Both the position numbers and the translations under genes were made by a program. Positions 15,663 to 24,896 of a stretch of DNA of 46,417 bases are shown here, piece after piece (positions within the stretch are counted from its first letter, which is position 1; the number at the start of each line of letters is the position of its first letter). Below the pieces are notes generated by a model. The model saw nothing but the letters and a program-made list of their open reading frames with translations. It searched no databases and had not been told where the DNA came from. The DNA is from Enhydrobacter sp. (GTDB lineage Bacteria; Pseudomonadota; Alphaproteobacteria; Reyranellales; Reyranellaceae): positions 1 through 46,417 of the forward strand of contig JAHCJV010000005.1 of the NCBI GenBank assembly GCA_026126105.1, read 5' to 3'.

Positions 15663-16367
15663 CTACACCCCGAGATAGGCTTGCAGCTTGCCGATGTTCT
15701 CGGCGACGTCGGCAGCGGACACCATGTCGACCACGCGGCCATCCTCCATGACGTAGTGGCGGTCCGCGACCGTCGCCGCGAAATGAAAATTCTGCTCGAC
15801 CAGCAGGATGGTGAAACCGCGACTCTTGAGGGTGCGGATCACCTCCCCGATGCGCTGGACGATCACGGGAGCGAGGCCCTCGGTCGGCTCATCGAGCAGC
15901 AGCAGGGTCGCACCAGTGCGCAGGATGCGGCCAATCGAGAGCATCTGCTGCTCGCCGCCCGACAGCTTTGTGCCCTGGCTGCGGCGGCGCTCCTTGAGGT
16001 TCGGAAAGAGCTCGTAGATCTCGGCAAGGCTCATTCCGCCAGCCTTTACCACCGGCGGCAGCAGCATGTTCTCCTCGACGTTCAGGCTCGAGAAGATGCC
16101 GCGCTCCTCAGGGCAATAAGCCAGCCCCTGACGCGCGATCACGTCGGAGGGCAGCCTGATCGTCTCGCGGCCTTCGAACGCCACCGATCCACGGCGCTTT
16201 TCGACGATACCCATGATCGACTTCAGCGTCGTCGTCTTACCCGCGCCATTGCGGCCGAGCAGCGTGACCAGCTCGCCGCGGCCGATCTCGAAGTCCACAC
16301 CATGCAGAATGTGCGACTCGCCGTACCAGGCCTGCAGGCCCTCGACCTTCAGGAGGGTATCAGCCAT
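15663..16367 (-). CDS. livF: Branched-chain amino acid ABC transporter ATPase LivF
   Basis: A 234-residue ABC ATPase. Walker A is GRNGAGKTT, the signature is KLSGGEQQML, Walker B is ATLLLLDEPTEGLAP, and the H-loop region is ILLVEQN. The LivF-specific GLAYCPEERGIFSSLNVEENM follows the Q-loop area. It powers transport through LivHM together with LivG. The start MADTLLKVEGLQAWYG at 16367 overlaps the livG stop by 8 bases; an ATG at 16382 would add five residues. Confidence 0.94.
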   Translation of the reverse strand: MADTLLKVEGLQAWYGESHILHGVDFEIGRGELVTLLGRNGAGKTTTLKSIMGIVEKRRGSVAFEGRETIRLPSDVIARQGLAYCPEERGIFSSLNVEENMLLPPVVKAGGMSLAEIYELFPNLKERRRSQGTKLSGGEQQMLSIGRILRTGATLLLLDEPTEGLAPVIVQRIGEVIRTLKSRGFTILLVEQNFHFAATVADRHYVMEDGRVVDMVSAADVAENIGKLQAYLGV

Positions 16368-17118
16368 GGCCGGTCCCGACATAAGCTTCGACGACCGCCG
16401 GGTTTTTGGACACCGTCTCATAGGGCCCTTCAGCCAGCACCTCGCCGCGCGCCAGCACGGTGATGGTGTCCGACAAGTCCGCCACGACACTCATGTTATG
16501 CTCGACCATCAACACGGTGCGGTTCTTCGCGACGGTGCGGATCAAGGCGGCGATCCGTTTGATGTCTTCCTGGCCCAGCCCCGCCATGGGCTCGTCGAGC
16601 AGCATCATCTCCGGCTCGAGAGCGAGCGTGGTGGCGATTTCCAGCGCGCGCTTGCGGCCGTAGGGAAGGTCGACCGCCTGCTGCTCGGCAAACGCCGTGA
16701 GGCCGACTGCCTCGACCAGCTCGAGCGCGCGCGCATCGAGCTTCTCCAGGACTCTTTCCGAGCGCCAGAAATGGAACGAGATGCCCAGCCTCCGCTGCAA
16801 GGCGACGCGGACATTTTCCCGGACCGAGAGATGAGGGAACACCGCCGAAATCTGGAAAGACCGGGCCAGACCCATGCGGGCGATTGCCGCAGGAGAGGAA
16901 CCTGTGATGTTACGGCCGTTGAAGCTGATCCGGCCCGCCGTTGGCGTGAGAAAGTGAGTCAGCAGATTGAAGCAGGTCGTCTTGCCGGCCCCGTTGGGTC
17001 CAATCAACGCATGGATGGTATGGCGTTGGACGCGCAGATTGACGTCCTTGACGGCGACGAACCCCTTGAACTCTTTGGTAAGCCCCTGGGCTTCCAGGAT
17101 TATCTGTTTTTCCGCCAT
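16360..17118 (-). CDS. livG: Branched-chain amino acid ABC transporter ATPase LivG
   Basis: A 252-residue ABC ATPase and first gene of the liv operon. Walker A is GPNGAGKTT, the signature is the LivG-type YGRKRALEIATTLA rather than LSGGQ, Walker B is PEMMLLDEPMAGLG, and the H-loop is VLMVEHNM. The GLARSFQISAVFPHLSVRENV block is characteristic. GGGGAGG lies just before the ATG. The operon promoter should lie in the 54-base gap shared with the divergent membrane-protein gene. Confidence 0.95.
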   Translation of the reverse strand: MAEKQIILEAQGLTKEFKGFVAVKDVNLRVQRHTIHALIGPNGAGKTTCFNLLTHFLTPTAGRISFNGRNITGSSPAAIARMGLARSFQISAVFPHLSVRENVRVALQRRLGISFHFWRSERVLEKLDARALELVEAVGLTAFAEQQAVDLPYGRKRALEIATTLALEPEMMLLDEPMAGLGQEDIKRIAALIRTVAKNRTVLMVEHNMSVVADLSDTITVLARGEVLAEGPYETVSKNPAVVEAYVGTGHG

Positions 17119-17172
17119 ATCCTCCCCGTGCGGTGCGAATAAATCGAAGCTTTGTCGAGATGTAAAGCGCCC

Positions 17173-18798
17173 ATGAGCAAGCGCGGCTTCCCGTTAGCTC
17201 TTGTTCTTGCCTCAGGCACACCGATCGCCCTTGCGACATGGGCGCTCCTGTCGCCGCCGCTGATCCTCTCTACCGAAATGACATGGGATCTACTGTTTAA
17301 TCTCGCCGGCGCCTGGCACCTGTGGTTCGGTCATGTGCCCCACGTCGACTATCACGAACCAGTCGGCTTTCTCACATTCCTGCTCACCGAGGCGGGCTTT
17401 TGGCTGATCGGCCCCTCTCCGCGCGCCATCCTCGTGGGTATGACGATCGTCGCAGGGGTGCTGTTCACCATCGCCATCCCCGTCGCCGCCCGGCGGCTTA
17501 CGCTGCTCCCCGCTGCGCTGTTCGTCGTATTCGTCTGCCTGATCGTGCTACGACCCGCCAATGTCGGCGACCATCCCGACGCCTATTCCTTCGCCATGGG
17601 CTACAACCGCTACGGCTGGGCCGCGATGGCCGTCCTGGGCCTGATGTTGTTCGAGCCGCCCATACGCCGCTCGTCGGCCGACATTTTCGAGATGGTGTCG
17701 GCGGCGCTGCTGCTGGCGACGCTTTTCTACTTCAAGATGACCTACTTCGCCGCAGGCGTGGGCACGCTTGCAGTTGCCCTCGTCTCCAGTCCACACGTGC
17801 GGGAGCGCCGGCACGGCTGGACGATAGTCATGGCGGCGGGGTTGACGCTGATCGCATTGCCGTTCAACTGGCCTTACCTGGCCGACCTGATGGCCGCGGC
17901 CCGCGCCGGCATCGTGCGCGATGATGCAGCCTTCTTCCTCAACGACTTCGCAGAACATGCCGGGGAATACGCCGTCTGGTTCGCGGCGGCCGCGCTCGCC
18001 GCTTGGCTGTGCTGGCAGGGGCAGGTGCCGCTGCACCTCGCCGTCGCCGCCAGCGTCCTTCCGGTCATGGGGTTCGTGCTCCTGTCGCAGAATTCGCAGT
18101 CTCATAGCGTGCCCTTGGCCGTGGTCACGGCCTTCCTGTTCCATGCACAGTTGCAGCGGCGCCAGGCACATGCGGCGCTCGCCCTCGCGGTCCTTGCGTT
18201 CCCGCTCGCCTCGATCGTGGCTTCCGCGACAAGCATCGCCGGCTATCATGCACGGCTCGGCAAGGGCTACATGCGGCTCGTCGACGAGACGAACCTCAGG
18301 GGCCTCGCTGTTCCAATGGAGCCTGAAGGCCTACTCGCCGATGTCGCGACCGGCCGGGATCGCGATCGCCTGTTCGGCCGCACCCGCGCCGTTCGGCCGC
18401 GATACGAGCTCTCGCCCTACGAGTATGTCGAGACACTCATGGATGCCGCGGCGTTTTTGCGTGAGAGCGGCATGGTGACGGGTGGCATTGCAGTGCTCGA
18501 TCAGGTCAATCCACTGCCCTTCATGCTCGGCCTCGAACCTCCGCGTGGCGGCAACATTTGGTCAGGTGCGGGCGCGCCGACGCCTTCGCCCGAAGCCTTT
18601 CTCTCTGAAGCCAGCCATGTCCTGATTCCGAAGTTCTCCACCAATTTCGCATGGACCGAGCAGGCCAAGGCCACCTACGGGTCCTACCTTGCCGAACACT
18701 TTCCCGTACGGCACCTGGAGCGTGGCTGGACAATTTACAGTCGCCCAACAAGGCGCCTGGGAAACACGGCCGACACCGGTTCGCGGGATGCGCGCTGA
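17173..18798 (+). CDS. Polytopic membrane protein, possible GT-C-type glycosyltransferase
   Basis: A 541-residue protein with roughly ten hydrophobic helices over the first 390 residues and a soluble C-terminal domain of about 150 residues. The first periplasmic loop (MTWDLLFNLAGAWHLWFGHVPHVDYHEPVG, here in two pieces around WHLW) has the Asp/His-Pro pattern typical of lipid-linked-sugar GT-C enzymes, but I cannot identify a family firmly. A YGWAAMA segment and SPYEYVETLMDAAAFL in the tail are other landmarks. ATG 17173 is preferred over the TTG at 17152. It sits between the liv operon and the liv-type binding protein without evident functional link. Confidence 0.8.
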   Translation: MSKRGFPLALVLASGTPIALATWALLSPPLILSTEMTWDLLFNLAGAWHLWFGHVPHVDYHEPVGFLTFLLTEAGFWLIGPSPRAILVGMTIVAGVLFTIAIPVAARRLTLLPAALFVVFVCLIVLRPANVGDHPDAYSFAMGYNRYGWAAMAVLGLMLFEPPIRRSSADIFEMVSAALLLATLFYFKMTYFAAGVGTLAVALVSSPHVRERRHGWTIVMAAGLTLIALPFNWPYLADLMAAARAGIVRDDAAFFLNDFAEHAGEYAVWFAAAALAAWLCWQGQVPLHLAVAASVLPVMGFVLLSQNSQSHSVPLAVVTAFLFHAQLQRRQAHAALALAVLAFPLASIVASATSIAGYHARLGKGYMRLVDETNLRGLAVPMEPEGLLADVATGRDRDRLFGRTRAVRPRYELSPYEYVETLMDAAAFLRESGMVTGGIAVLDQVNPLPFMLGLEPPRGGNIWSGAGAPTPSPEAFLSEASHVLIPKFSTNFAWTEQAKATYGSYLAEHFPVRHLERGWTIYSRPTRRLGNTADTGSRDAR

Positions 18799-18923
18799 AC
18801 CTCGTTCATCGGGCGCAAGGACCGCTTAGGTTCTCCTGATCACGGACTTGACTGGCCCAAGGCATGCCCGGGCGCTAAGTAATGCACCTCTGCGGCACAG
18901 CCGCGTTTGGGAGAGATGTACGC

Positions 18924-20147
18924 ATGAGAACTGCAAGAACGATCCGGTATGCCGGGCTTGTCGCTGCTGCGGTCGGCCTAACGGCGCTCGGGCTCACCGC
19001 TATTGCGCAGGCGCAGACGCCGGCGCCGTTGAAAATCGGCGTCATGGAAGGCTTCTCGGGCGTCTATGGTGACCTGACCGCCGGCGAGGTCGAGGCGATG
19101 CAGATGGCCATCGAGGATGTCGGCGGCAAGGTGCTGGGCCGCTCGGTGGAGATTCTGTCGGCCGACCATCAGACCAAACCTGACATCGGTTCGGCGATTG
19201 CCCGCAAGTGGTACGACGTCGATGGCGTGAAGATGATCACTGGCCTCGGTACCTCGTCGGTCGCACTCGCCGTCCGCAAGGTCGCCCAGGAGAAGGGCCT
19301 GATCGACATCAACACCGGGGCCGCCTCGGCCGACCTCTCCGGCCCCGCCTGCTCCGAGACCGGTGCACACTGGGTTTACGACACCTATGCGCTGGCCCAC
19401 GTGACCGGCGAGGCTCTCGTCAAGGCAGGCGGAGACAGCTGGTTCTTCCTCACCGCCGATTACGCCTTCGGCCATGCGCTCGAGCGCGACGTGTCTCAGG
19501 TCGTGAAGGACGCTGGTGGCAAGGTGCTCGGCGGCGTGCGCCATCCGCTCAGCACACAGGACTTCTCGTCCTTCCTGCTGCAGGCCCAGGCCTCCAAGTC
19601 CAAGATCATCGGTCTGGCCAATGCCGGTCAGGACACGATCAACTCGATCAAGCAGGCCGGCGAGTTCGGCATCGTCAAGGCCGGCCAGAAGCTCGCCGGC
19701 CTGCTCGTATTTGCCACCGACGTGCAGTCGCTGACCCTGCCAGTGGCGCAGGGCCTGGTGCTGACCGAGGCTTTCTACTGGGATCTGAACGACGAGACCC
19801 GCGCGTGGACCAAGCGGTATCGCGCCAAGAAGGACCGCCTTCCGTCGATGCTGACAGCCGGCGTCTACAGCTCGACGCTGCATTACCTCAAGGCCGTCCA
19901 GGCTGCCGGCACCGACGACGCCAAGGCGGTGATGGCAAAGATGCGCGAACTGCCGGTCAATGACGTTATGACCAAGAATGGCAAGCTGCGCGAAGACGGC
20001 CGGCTGGTGCGCGACATGCACCTCTTCCAGGTCAAGGCGCCATCGGAGTCAAAAAACAAGGACGATATCTACAAGCTGATCGCCACCGTGCCGGGCGACA
20101 AGGCTTACCGCCCCCTCAAGGACGGGAAGTGCCCGTTCGTGAAGTAG
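18924..20147 (+). CDS. Branched-chain amino acid-type ABC substrate-binding protein
   Basis: A 407-residue Peripla_BP_6 (LivK-like) protein with signal peptide MRTARTIRYAGLVAAAVG ending near AIAQAQ. Characteristic segments are LKIGVMEGFSGVYGDLTAGE, VEILSADHQTKPDIGSAIARKWYD in pieces, WFFLTADYAFGHALE and GQDTINSIKQAGEFG. The related proteobacterial group binds amides, urea-like compounds or aromatic acids as well as leucine. It probably feeds the LivGFHM system encoded 1.8 kb away on the opposite strand. GGAGAG lies about 8 bases before the ATG, and a strong terminator follows. Confidence 0.93.
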   Translation: MRTARTIRYAGLVAAAVGLTALGLTAIAQAQTPAPLKIGVMEGFSGVYGDLTAGEVEAMQMAIEDVGGKVLGRSVEILSADHQTKPDIGSAIARKWYDVDGVKMITGLGTSSVALAVRKVAQEKGLIDINTGAASADLSGPACSETGAHWVYDTYALAHVTGEALVKAGGDSWFFLTADYAFGHALERDVSQVVKDAGGKVLGGVRHPLSTQDFSSFLLQAQASKSKIIGLANAGQDTINSIKQAGEFGIVKAGQKLAGLLVFATDVQSLTLPVAQGLVLTEAFYWDLNDETRAWTKRYRAKKDRLPSMLTAGVYSSTLHYLKAVQAAGTDDAKAVMAKMRELPVNDVMTKNGKLREDGRLVRDMHLFQVKAPSESKNKDDIYKLIATVPGDKAYRPLKDGKCPFVK

Positions 20148-20170
20148 GCTGGCCGTCCCGGATGACGAAG

Positions 20171-20198
20171 AGGGCGCCAACCGGCGCCCTTTTCTTTG
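20171..20198 (+). terminator. Rho-independent terminator of the liv-type binding protein gene
   Basis: GGGCGCC-AACC-GGCGCCC forms a perfect 7-bp GC stem with a four-base loop at 20172-20189, followed by TTTTCTTT. It begins 24 bases after the stop codon. Confidence 0.93.
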
Positions 20199-20384
20199 CG
20201 CCTTATCGAAACCTGCCACAGCAGCAGCAGGCTCGTAGTCGTCGATCGCACTATAGCCGGCGTTCTCGCAGAGTGACGGATTGCCCGAGAAGCATGCTCG
20301 GCTCTCTACTTGCGCGGTACGGGCGAGCCTTGTTCTATGCGCCACCAAGCCCGGCGGAATCGGGCGGAGGGGAGCAACGCCGAC

Positions 20385-21683
20385 GTGACCGCGCTGGATC
20401 GCCCGCTCAAGGGCGCATGGGGCATGACCACCCTGCTCTTCCTGTTCATGCTGATCAATTTCGCCGACAAGGTCGTCGTCGGCCTGGCCGCACAGCCGAT
20501 CATCAAGGAGCTGAATCTCGCCCCAGAGCAGTTCGGACTGATCGGCTCGTCCTTTTTCTTCCTGTTCGCGATATCTGCGGTGGCCGTCGGTTTCTTGTCG
20601 AACCGCGTGCAGACCCGCCACACGCTGCTGGTCATGGCGATCGTCTGGTCGCTGGTCCAGTTCCCTATGCTGGGGACTGTGAGCATCGAGGTGCTAATCG
20701 CATCCCGCATCATCCTGGGAGCCGGTGAAGGACCGGCCGGCCCGGTTGCCACCCATGCCCTCTACAAGTGGTTCCCCGACTCCCTGCGCGGCCTGCCGAC
20801 GGCGATCATCGCCCAAGGCTCGGCGCTGGGCGTGATCATCGCGGTGCCGACGCTCAACTGGATCATCGTAACCTATTCCTGGCACTGGGCATTCGGCGCG
20901 CTCGGCATTGTCGGCCTGCTGTGGTGCGTGCTGTGGGTAATCTATGGCCGCGAAGGCACGCTGGTCGATCCGCCGGTGAGCGGCACGGGGAGCAACGAGC
21001 GCATTCCCTATCGCTATCTGCTGACCTGCCCTAGCATCCTAGCCGCCTGCTGTGCTGGCTTCGCGAGTTACTGGGGCTTGGCGCTCGGCCTCACTTGGTT
21101 CACCTCGTACCTCGTCGCAGGCCTCGGCTTCAGCCAGAAGGTCGGTGGCAATCTGACCATCCTGCCGTGGATTTTCGGCCTCATCGTCGTGATGGGCGGC
21201 GGCTACATCTCGCAGCGCCTCAAGACCCGGCGCGTGTCGAGTCGGCTTAGCCGCGGGGCCTTTCCGGCCGCGACCGTCATTCTGGGCGGCTGCGCCCTGC
21301 CCTTTATCGCTCAGGTCGCCTCGCCCGAAGCCAAGATCGCGCTGCTGGTCTTCGGCGCCGCGTTCGGCAGCACAATCTTCGTCGTGATCCCTATGATCGT
21401 AAGCGAATTAACGCCACAGCCTCAGCGCGCTGCAATGCTCGCGATCACCACGTCGGTCGTGACACTTGCAGGCGTCATCGCGCCGCTCGCGATGGGCTCC
21501 ATGATCGAGACGTCGGCGACGCCCCTCGTCGGCTACGAGCGGGGTTACACGATCCTCGGCGGCCTTCTGATTGTCGGCGGCCTCATCGGCCTGCTGTTCA
21601 TACGACCCGAAGCCGACCGCAAGCGCCTTGCCGCGCACGCCGTCCTCGCTGGACCACTGCCGATCCAAGCCGCCCGAGCCTGA
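20385..21683 (+). CDS. MFS transporter (organic anion/ACS-like type)
   Basis: A 432-residue, about 12-helix permease of the major facilitator superfamily. NFADKVVVGLAAQPIIKELNL, GFLSNRVQTRHTLL (loop 2-3), SRIILGAGEGPAGPVATHAL and WFPDSLRGLPTAI are hallmarks of the anion:cation symporter-like branch, which takes up carboxylates. I prefer the GTG at 20385, with GGAGGGGAG ten bases upstream, giving MTALDRPLKGAWGM. ATG 20337 and TTG 20310 are in-frame alternatives. It is a single-gene unit between a terminator and a convergent small gene. Confidence 0.9.
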   Translation: MTALDRPLKGAWGMTTLLFLFMLINFADKVVVGLAAQPIIKELNLAPEQFGLIGSSFFFLFAISAVAVGFLSNRVQTRHTLLVMAIVWSLVQFPMLGTVSIEVLIASRIILGAGEGPAGPVATHALYKWFPDSLRGLPTAIIAQGSALGVIIAVPTLNWIIVTYSWHWAFGALGIVGLLWCVLWVIYGREGTLVDPPVSGTGSNERIPYRYLLTCPSILAACCAGFASYWGLALGLTWFTSYLVAGLGFSQKVGGNLTILPWIFGLIVVMGGGYISQRLKTRRVSSRLSRGAFPAATVILGGCALPFIAQVASPEAKIALLVFGAAFGSTIFVVIPMIVSELTPQPQRAAMLAITTSVVTLAGVIAPLAMGSMIETSATPLVGYERGYTILGGLLIVGGLIGLLFIRPEADRKRLAAHAVLAGPLPIQAARA

Positions 21684-21721
21684 TCGGGAATGTCGCGCCG
21701 AGCGAGGGGGCCAGTCAGCTT

Positions 21722-22009
21722 CTATCCCAGCAATCCCAGCGCTTTTCTGACGCAGATGGCGGCGGCAACGGCGTTGTCGCGCGCGACGTCCCAAGCGATC
21801 TTCCTGGCTTCCACCAGGCTACGGGTCTCCCTCTCGACCGTATCGACGATCGTGTCCTTCGTCGGAACCGCGGCCATGGTGGCAGCATAGATCGATTTTC
21901 CGTCGGACGTCAGCTGACCGGCGCAGGCTTTGCCGGCTGCACTGTCCGCCCGGGCAGAGCAGCTGCCGAGGAGTGCGAAGGCGAGCACGGCACCTTTGAG
22001 AGTCGACAT
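21722..22009 (-). CDS. Small secreted protein of unknown function
   Basis: A 95-residue protein with signal peptide MSTLKGAVLAFALLGSCSARAD. The mature part has two cysteines (GKACAGQL and AAAICVRKAL) that could form a disulfide in the periplasm, and one long amphipathic helix (VDTVERETRSLVEARKIAWDVARDNA). AGGAGGGG lies 10 bases upstream of the ATG, which supports this start over the longer frame from 22084. Similar short proteins occur widely in alphaproteobacteria without assigned role. It is convergent with the MFS gene. Confidence 0.75.
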   Translation of the reverse strand: MSTLKGAVLAFALLGSCSARADSAAGKACAGQLTSDGKSIYAATMAAVPTKDTIVDTVERETRSLVEARKIAWDVARDNAVAAAICVRKALGLLG

Positions 22010-22129
22010 GCGCAAAAATCCCCTCCTGCCAGGCCTCGACCGCAAGCGGAGAGCTACGCCGCGCGCGCCGTATGATAATAGCATTGTGAGAACGACTTCA
22101 GCGCGTCAGGTAGAAGCGCAGGCAGCACG

Positions 22130-22576
22130 ATGACGATCGAGGCACAACTTCGCGAAAGGCTTGCGAAGATCGAAGCGCTGTTTGCCGGGGCCGGCACCCC
22201 CGGCGAGCGCGATGCGGCACAGGCAGCATTGCAGCGGGTGCGTGCACGACTGGCCGAGTTGCAGAAGAGCGATCCCGCAAAGGAGATTCACTTCTCGATG
22301 CCCGACCAGTGGTCGCGGCGCCTGTTCGTCGCGCTCTGCCGGCGGTATGGGCTGTCACCCTATCGCTACCGTCGCCAGCGGCTCACAACCGTGGTGCTGC
22401 GTGCGCCGCGCGGCTTCATAGACGAGGTGCTATGGCCGGAATTCCAGGAGTTGAACCAAGCGCTCAGGACCTACCTGAACGACGTCACGTTGAAGGTGAT
22501 CCGCGAGGAGGTTCACAACGATGCAAGTGAGGCGACCGAGGTCGCTGGCGTCCTGCCGTCAGGTTCCAGCCTTTGA
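22130..22576 (+). CDS. Hypothetical protein with DUF2786-like N-terminus
   Basis: A 148-residue soluble protein. The first 45 residues (LRERLAKIEALFAGAGTPGERDAAQAALQ, in two halves around GAG) look like the helical start of DUF2786-type proteins. The rest holds a distinct block, FSMPDQWSRRLFVALCRRYG then LSPYRYRRQRLTTVVLRAP, and a helical tail. The Arg-rich centre could bind nucleic acid, but that is speculation. It is alone between convergent and opposite-strand genes. I do not recognise a function. Confidence 0.7.
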   Translation: MTIEAQLRERLAKIEALFAGAGTPGERDAAQAALQRVRARLAELQKSDPAKEIHFSMPDQWSRRLFVALCRRYGLSPYRYRRQRLTTVVLRAPRGFIDEVLWPEFQELNQALRTYLNDVTLKVIREEVHNDASEATEVAGVLPSGSSL

Positions 22577-22680
22577 CCGCTCCCGCAGCAAGGCCCGATG
22601 ACATGTACTTGCGGACGGCGCAGTAGATCGCGCCGGCGGCAGGCTCAGAGTCCTCTCGTTCAACAAGAGCAGCAGACCAA

Positions 22681-24048
22681 TCAGCTCGCGACTTCCTTGA
22701 TGCGGACAATCAGCTCGTCGACAGCCGTGTCGACCGACACCTTGTCGTTCACGACGCGCTTCATCGCCTTCGCCCAGGCGTTCTCCCTGTTCAGTATCGT
22801 GAATTTCCAGTTCTTGGTGAACTCGAACGGCGTCGTCCCGGCCTTGAACTGGTCGTAGACGGCTTTGCGATGCCTGTCAGCCTGCCAGAAAGGGCTCTCC
22901 TGGCTTTCCCTGGTCACCGGGAACCAGCGGCCGAGTGCTCCCTCGACGTGGGGACGGAGATTGTCCTCCTGCATCAGGAACGCGAGAAACTCCTTGGCCT
23001 TCGCTTTGTTCTTCGAGGCCTCGAAGATCACACCGACCTTCACCGCAGTGCGATAGATCATTGGAGAGCCGTCCGGCTTCTTGGGGAAGCCGGAGGTCGC
23101 GATCAGCTCGTCGTAGGCCTTGCGACCGGCGGCACGCTGCTCCGCGGTCAGGCTCGCATTGTTGGCATCGTCGAGCCACTTGACGGCGATCGAGATCGAG
23201 TCGTCGTGCGTCATTACCGTCGTCTTGTTGTGGAAGGCGACATCGTTGTCGGGGTCCTTCCACGTCGTCGACGACGGAGGCGTGCACCCCGCGATATAAG
23301 GCCGAGTGTAGTCCGCAAGTGCCGAGACGAGTCCTTCCTTCACCTTGGGATCGTCCACCAGCAGCTTGCCGCTGTCGTCGACCAGCCTGACGTTGTACGC
23401 GTCGACCCAGGTCAGGAATGACTGGAAGGAGTCGGTCGACTCCACACCCATCGGGAAACCGGTACCGAACGGGGGCTGGCCGGTCGCCTTGCGGACGCCA
23501 GGCTGCACCTCGTTGCACCAAAAGGACCAGTACTCCTTCCAGGTATCGGGAATGTCGTTTTCCTTGAACCCGGCTTGGCCCAGCATGTCCTTCCAATACT
23601 GAACATGGAGCATCCGCTGCTTGATCGGGAAGGCGTAGTAGGCCTTCTTCTTGGTCTTGTCGCTGTAGAGGTTGGCCGTCGACAAGGCGACCGTGTCGAA
23701 GCGGTCCTTCATCGGGCCGAGAACGTCGGAAAGGTCCTCGAGTTTGCCGTCAAACGCCCACTTCCCGGCAGTCTGCCCGTCGTAGGTGTCAGAATAGGCA
23801 ATGTCCGGCACGGTGCCGGCGTCGAGCGCTGCAACTGTCTTGGCAATCATGTCCTGAACGGCAAATTGCAGAAGCTCGATCTTTACGCCGGTCTTCCGCT
23901 CGTACTTCCTGATCGCGACGTAGAGCGCCTCATCCTCTGACTTGTAGATGCCCTCCGCCCACCACACGGTAAGCTTGTCCTGCGCGATGCCCGGGACAGC
24001 AGCAAGGGCAATCGCCGCAGCGACCGCTCCAGCCAGTACGCGTCTCAT
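22681..24048 (-). CDS. ABC transporter substrate-binding protein, family 1 (sugar type)
   Basis: A 455-residue extracellular solute-binding protein of family 1. Signal peptide MRRVLAGAVAAAIALAAV ends near GIAQ, followed by KLTVWWAEGIYKSEDEALY and the hinge/ligand segments VPDIAYSDTYDGQTAGKWAFDG and YYAFPIKQRMLHVQYWKDML (in pieces). Such proteins usually bind sugars or polyols for MalFGK-like permeases. No permease or ATPase gene adjoins it here. It is the last gene of a three-gene minus-strand run after the Bug protein and hydrolase genes, 36 bases downstream of the hydrolase stop. Confidence 0.92.
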   Translation of the reverse strand: MRRVLAGAVAAAIALAAVPGIAQDKLTVWWAEGIYKSEDEALYVAIRKYERKTGVKIELLQFAVQDMIAKTVAALDAGTVPDIAYSDTYDGQTAGKWAFDGKLEDLSDVLGPMKDRFDTVALSTANLYSDKTKKKAYYAFPIKQRMLHVQYWKDMLGQAGFKENDIPDTWKEYWSFWCNEVQPGVRKATGQPPFGTGFPMGVESTDSFQSFLTWVDAYNVRLVDDSGKLLVDDPKVKEGLVSALADYTRPYIAGCTPPSSTTWKDPDNDVAFHNKTTVMTHDDSISIAVKWLDDANNASLTAEQRAAGRKAYDELIATSGFPKKPDGSPMIYRTAVKVGVIFEASKNKAKAKEFLAFLMQEDNLRPHVEGALGRWFPVTRESQESPFWQADRHRKAVYDQFKAGTTPFEFTKNWKFTILNRENAWAKAMKRVVNDKVSVDTAVDELIVRIKEVAS

Positions 24049-24084
24049 TGTTCTCCCATCAGTCGTCCTGCAGCTTAAGTGTAA

Positions 24085-24894
24085 TCAGCCCGCCCCGCGC
24101 GAGTCGAGAAATGCCCTCAGCAGCGCGGCGCACTGCTGGGCATGCGAAAAAGGCAAACCGTGCCGAGCGTGGCCGATCACGTTCAGCTCCGCATTGGGCA
24201 GCAGGCGATGCATCTCGGCCATGACCGGCACGGGGATGAACGGGCTGCCGTCTGGATGGAGCAACAGAGTGGGGCATTCGATCTTCCCCAGCCGCGACGT
24301 GAGATCAGCCCCGATCAACACGCTTAGTGCGTTGAGGATCGAGTCGCGTTGCCAATCCGCCTGCTGCGTCTCGAACCAGTCCCGACGCTCGCGGTCGAGC
24401 GCATCGGCATGAAAGCGATCAGCCATGAAGGCCTTCGACCACCCGGCCGACCCACCCTCGTCGAGTTGCTGCCGCCAGGCGTGAACGCGGCCGATAGTGG
24501 TACCGAGGTGCGCCCCGTTGCTGACGGTAAGCGTGGCGATCCTGTCCGGCCGTGCGCTCGTCGCGGCGAGCGCCACCGTGCCGCCGATAGACTCGCCCAC
24601 GAGATGAAAGCGTTTCAGGCCGGCGGCGTCGGCAACGGCAAACAGATCCTCGACCATCAGTTCGAGGGACCAGCCGAAGTCTGCTTCGGGAATGTGCGAG
24701 CGGCCGCAGCCGCGCATGTCGAAAACCACCAAGGGGTAGCGATCGATCAGGGCCGGGTACCAGCCGCGCCACAACGCCGAGATCGAACCGACGCCGTGAT
24801 GGAACAGGATCGGTAAACAGCGCTCCTGCCACGGCGCCGTCTGTTCGACGACCTCGAAATGCAGCGGGCCGTGCGCCGTTGCTGCGAGCGTCAT
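24085..24894 (-). CDS. Alpha/beta-fold hydrolase
   Basis: A 269-residue cytoplasmic hydrolase of the 3-oxoadipate enol-lactonase / haloperoxidase-like type. The oxyanion segment is LFHHGVGSISALWRGW, the cap and strand include VVFDMRGCGRSHIP, the nucleophile elbow is LVGESIGG, the acid is in LLHPDGSPFIPV and the histidine in GHARHGLPFSH. It probably cleaves an ester, lactone or C-C bond. The gene starts two bases after the Bug gene stop, so the hydrolase may act on the ligand imported with that receptor (inference). Confidence 0.9.
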   Translation of the reverse strand: MTLAATAHGPLHFEVVEQTAPWQERCLPILFHHGVGSISALWRGWYPALIDRYPLVVFDMRGCGRSHIPEADFGWSLELMVEDLFAVADAAGLKRFHLVGESIGGTVALAATSARPDRIATLTVSNGAHLGTTIGRVHAWRQQLDEGGSAGWSKAFMADRFHADALDRERRDWFETQQADWQRDSILNALSVLIGADLTSRLGKIECPTLLLHPDGSPFIPVPVMAEMHRLLPNAELNVIGHARHGLPFSHAQQCAALLRAFLDSRGAG

Positions 24895-24896
24895 GT

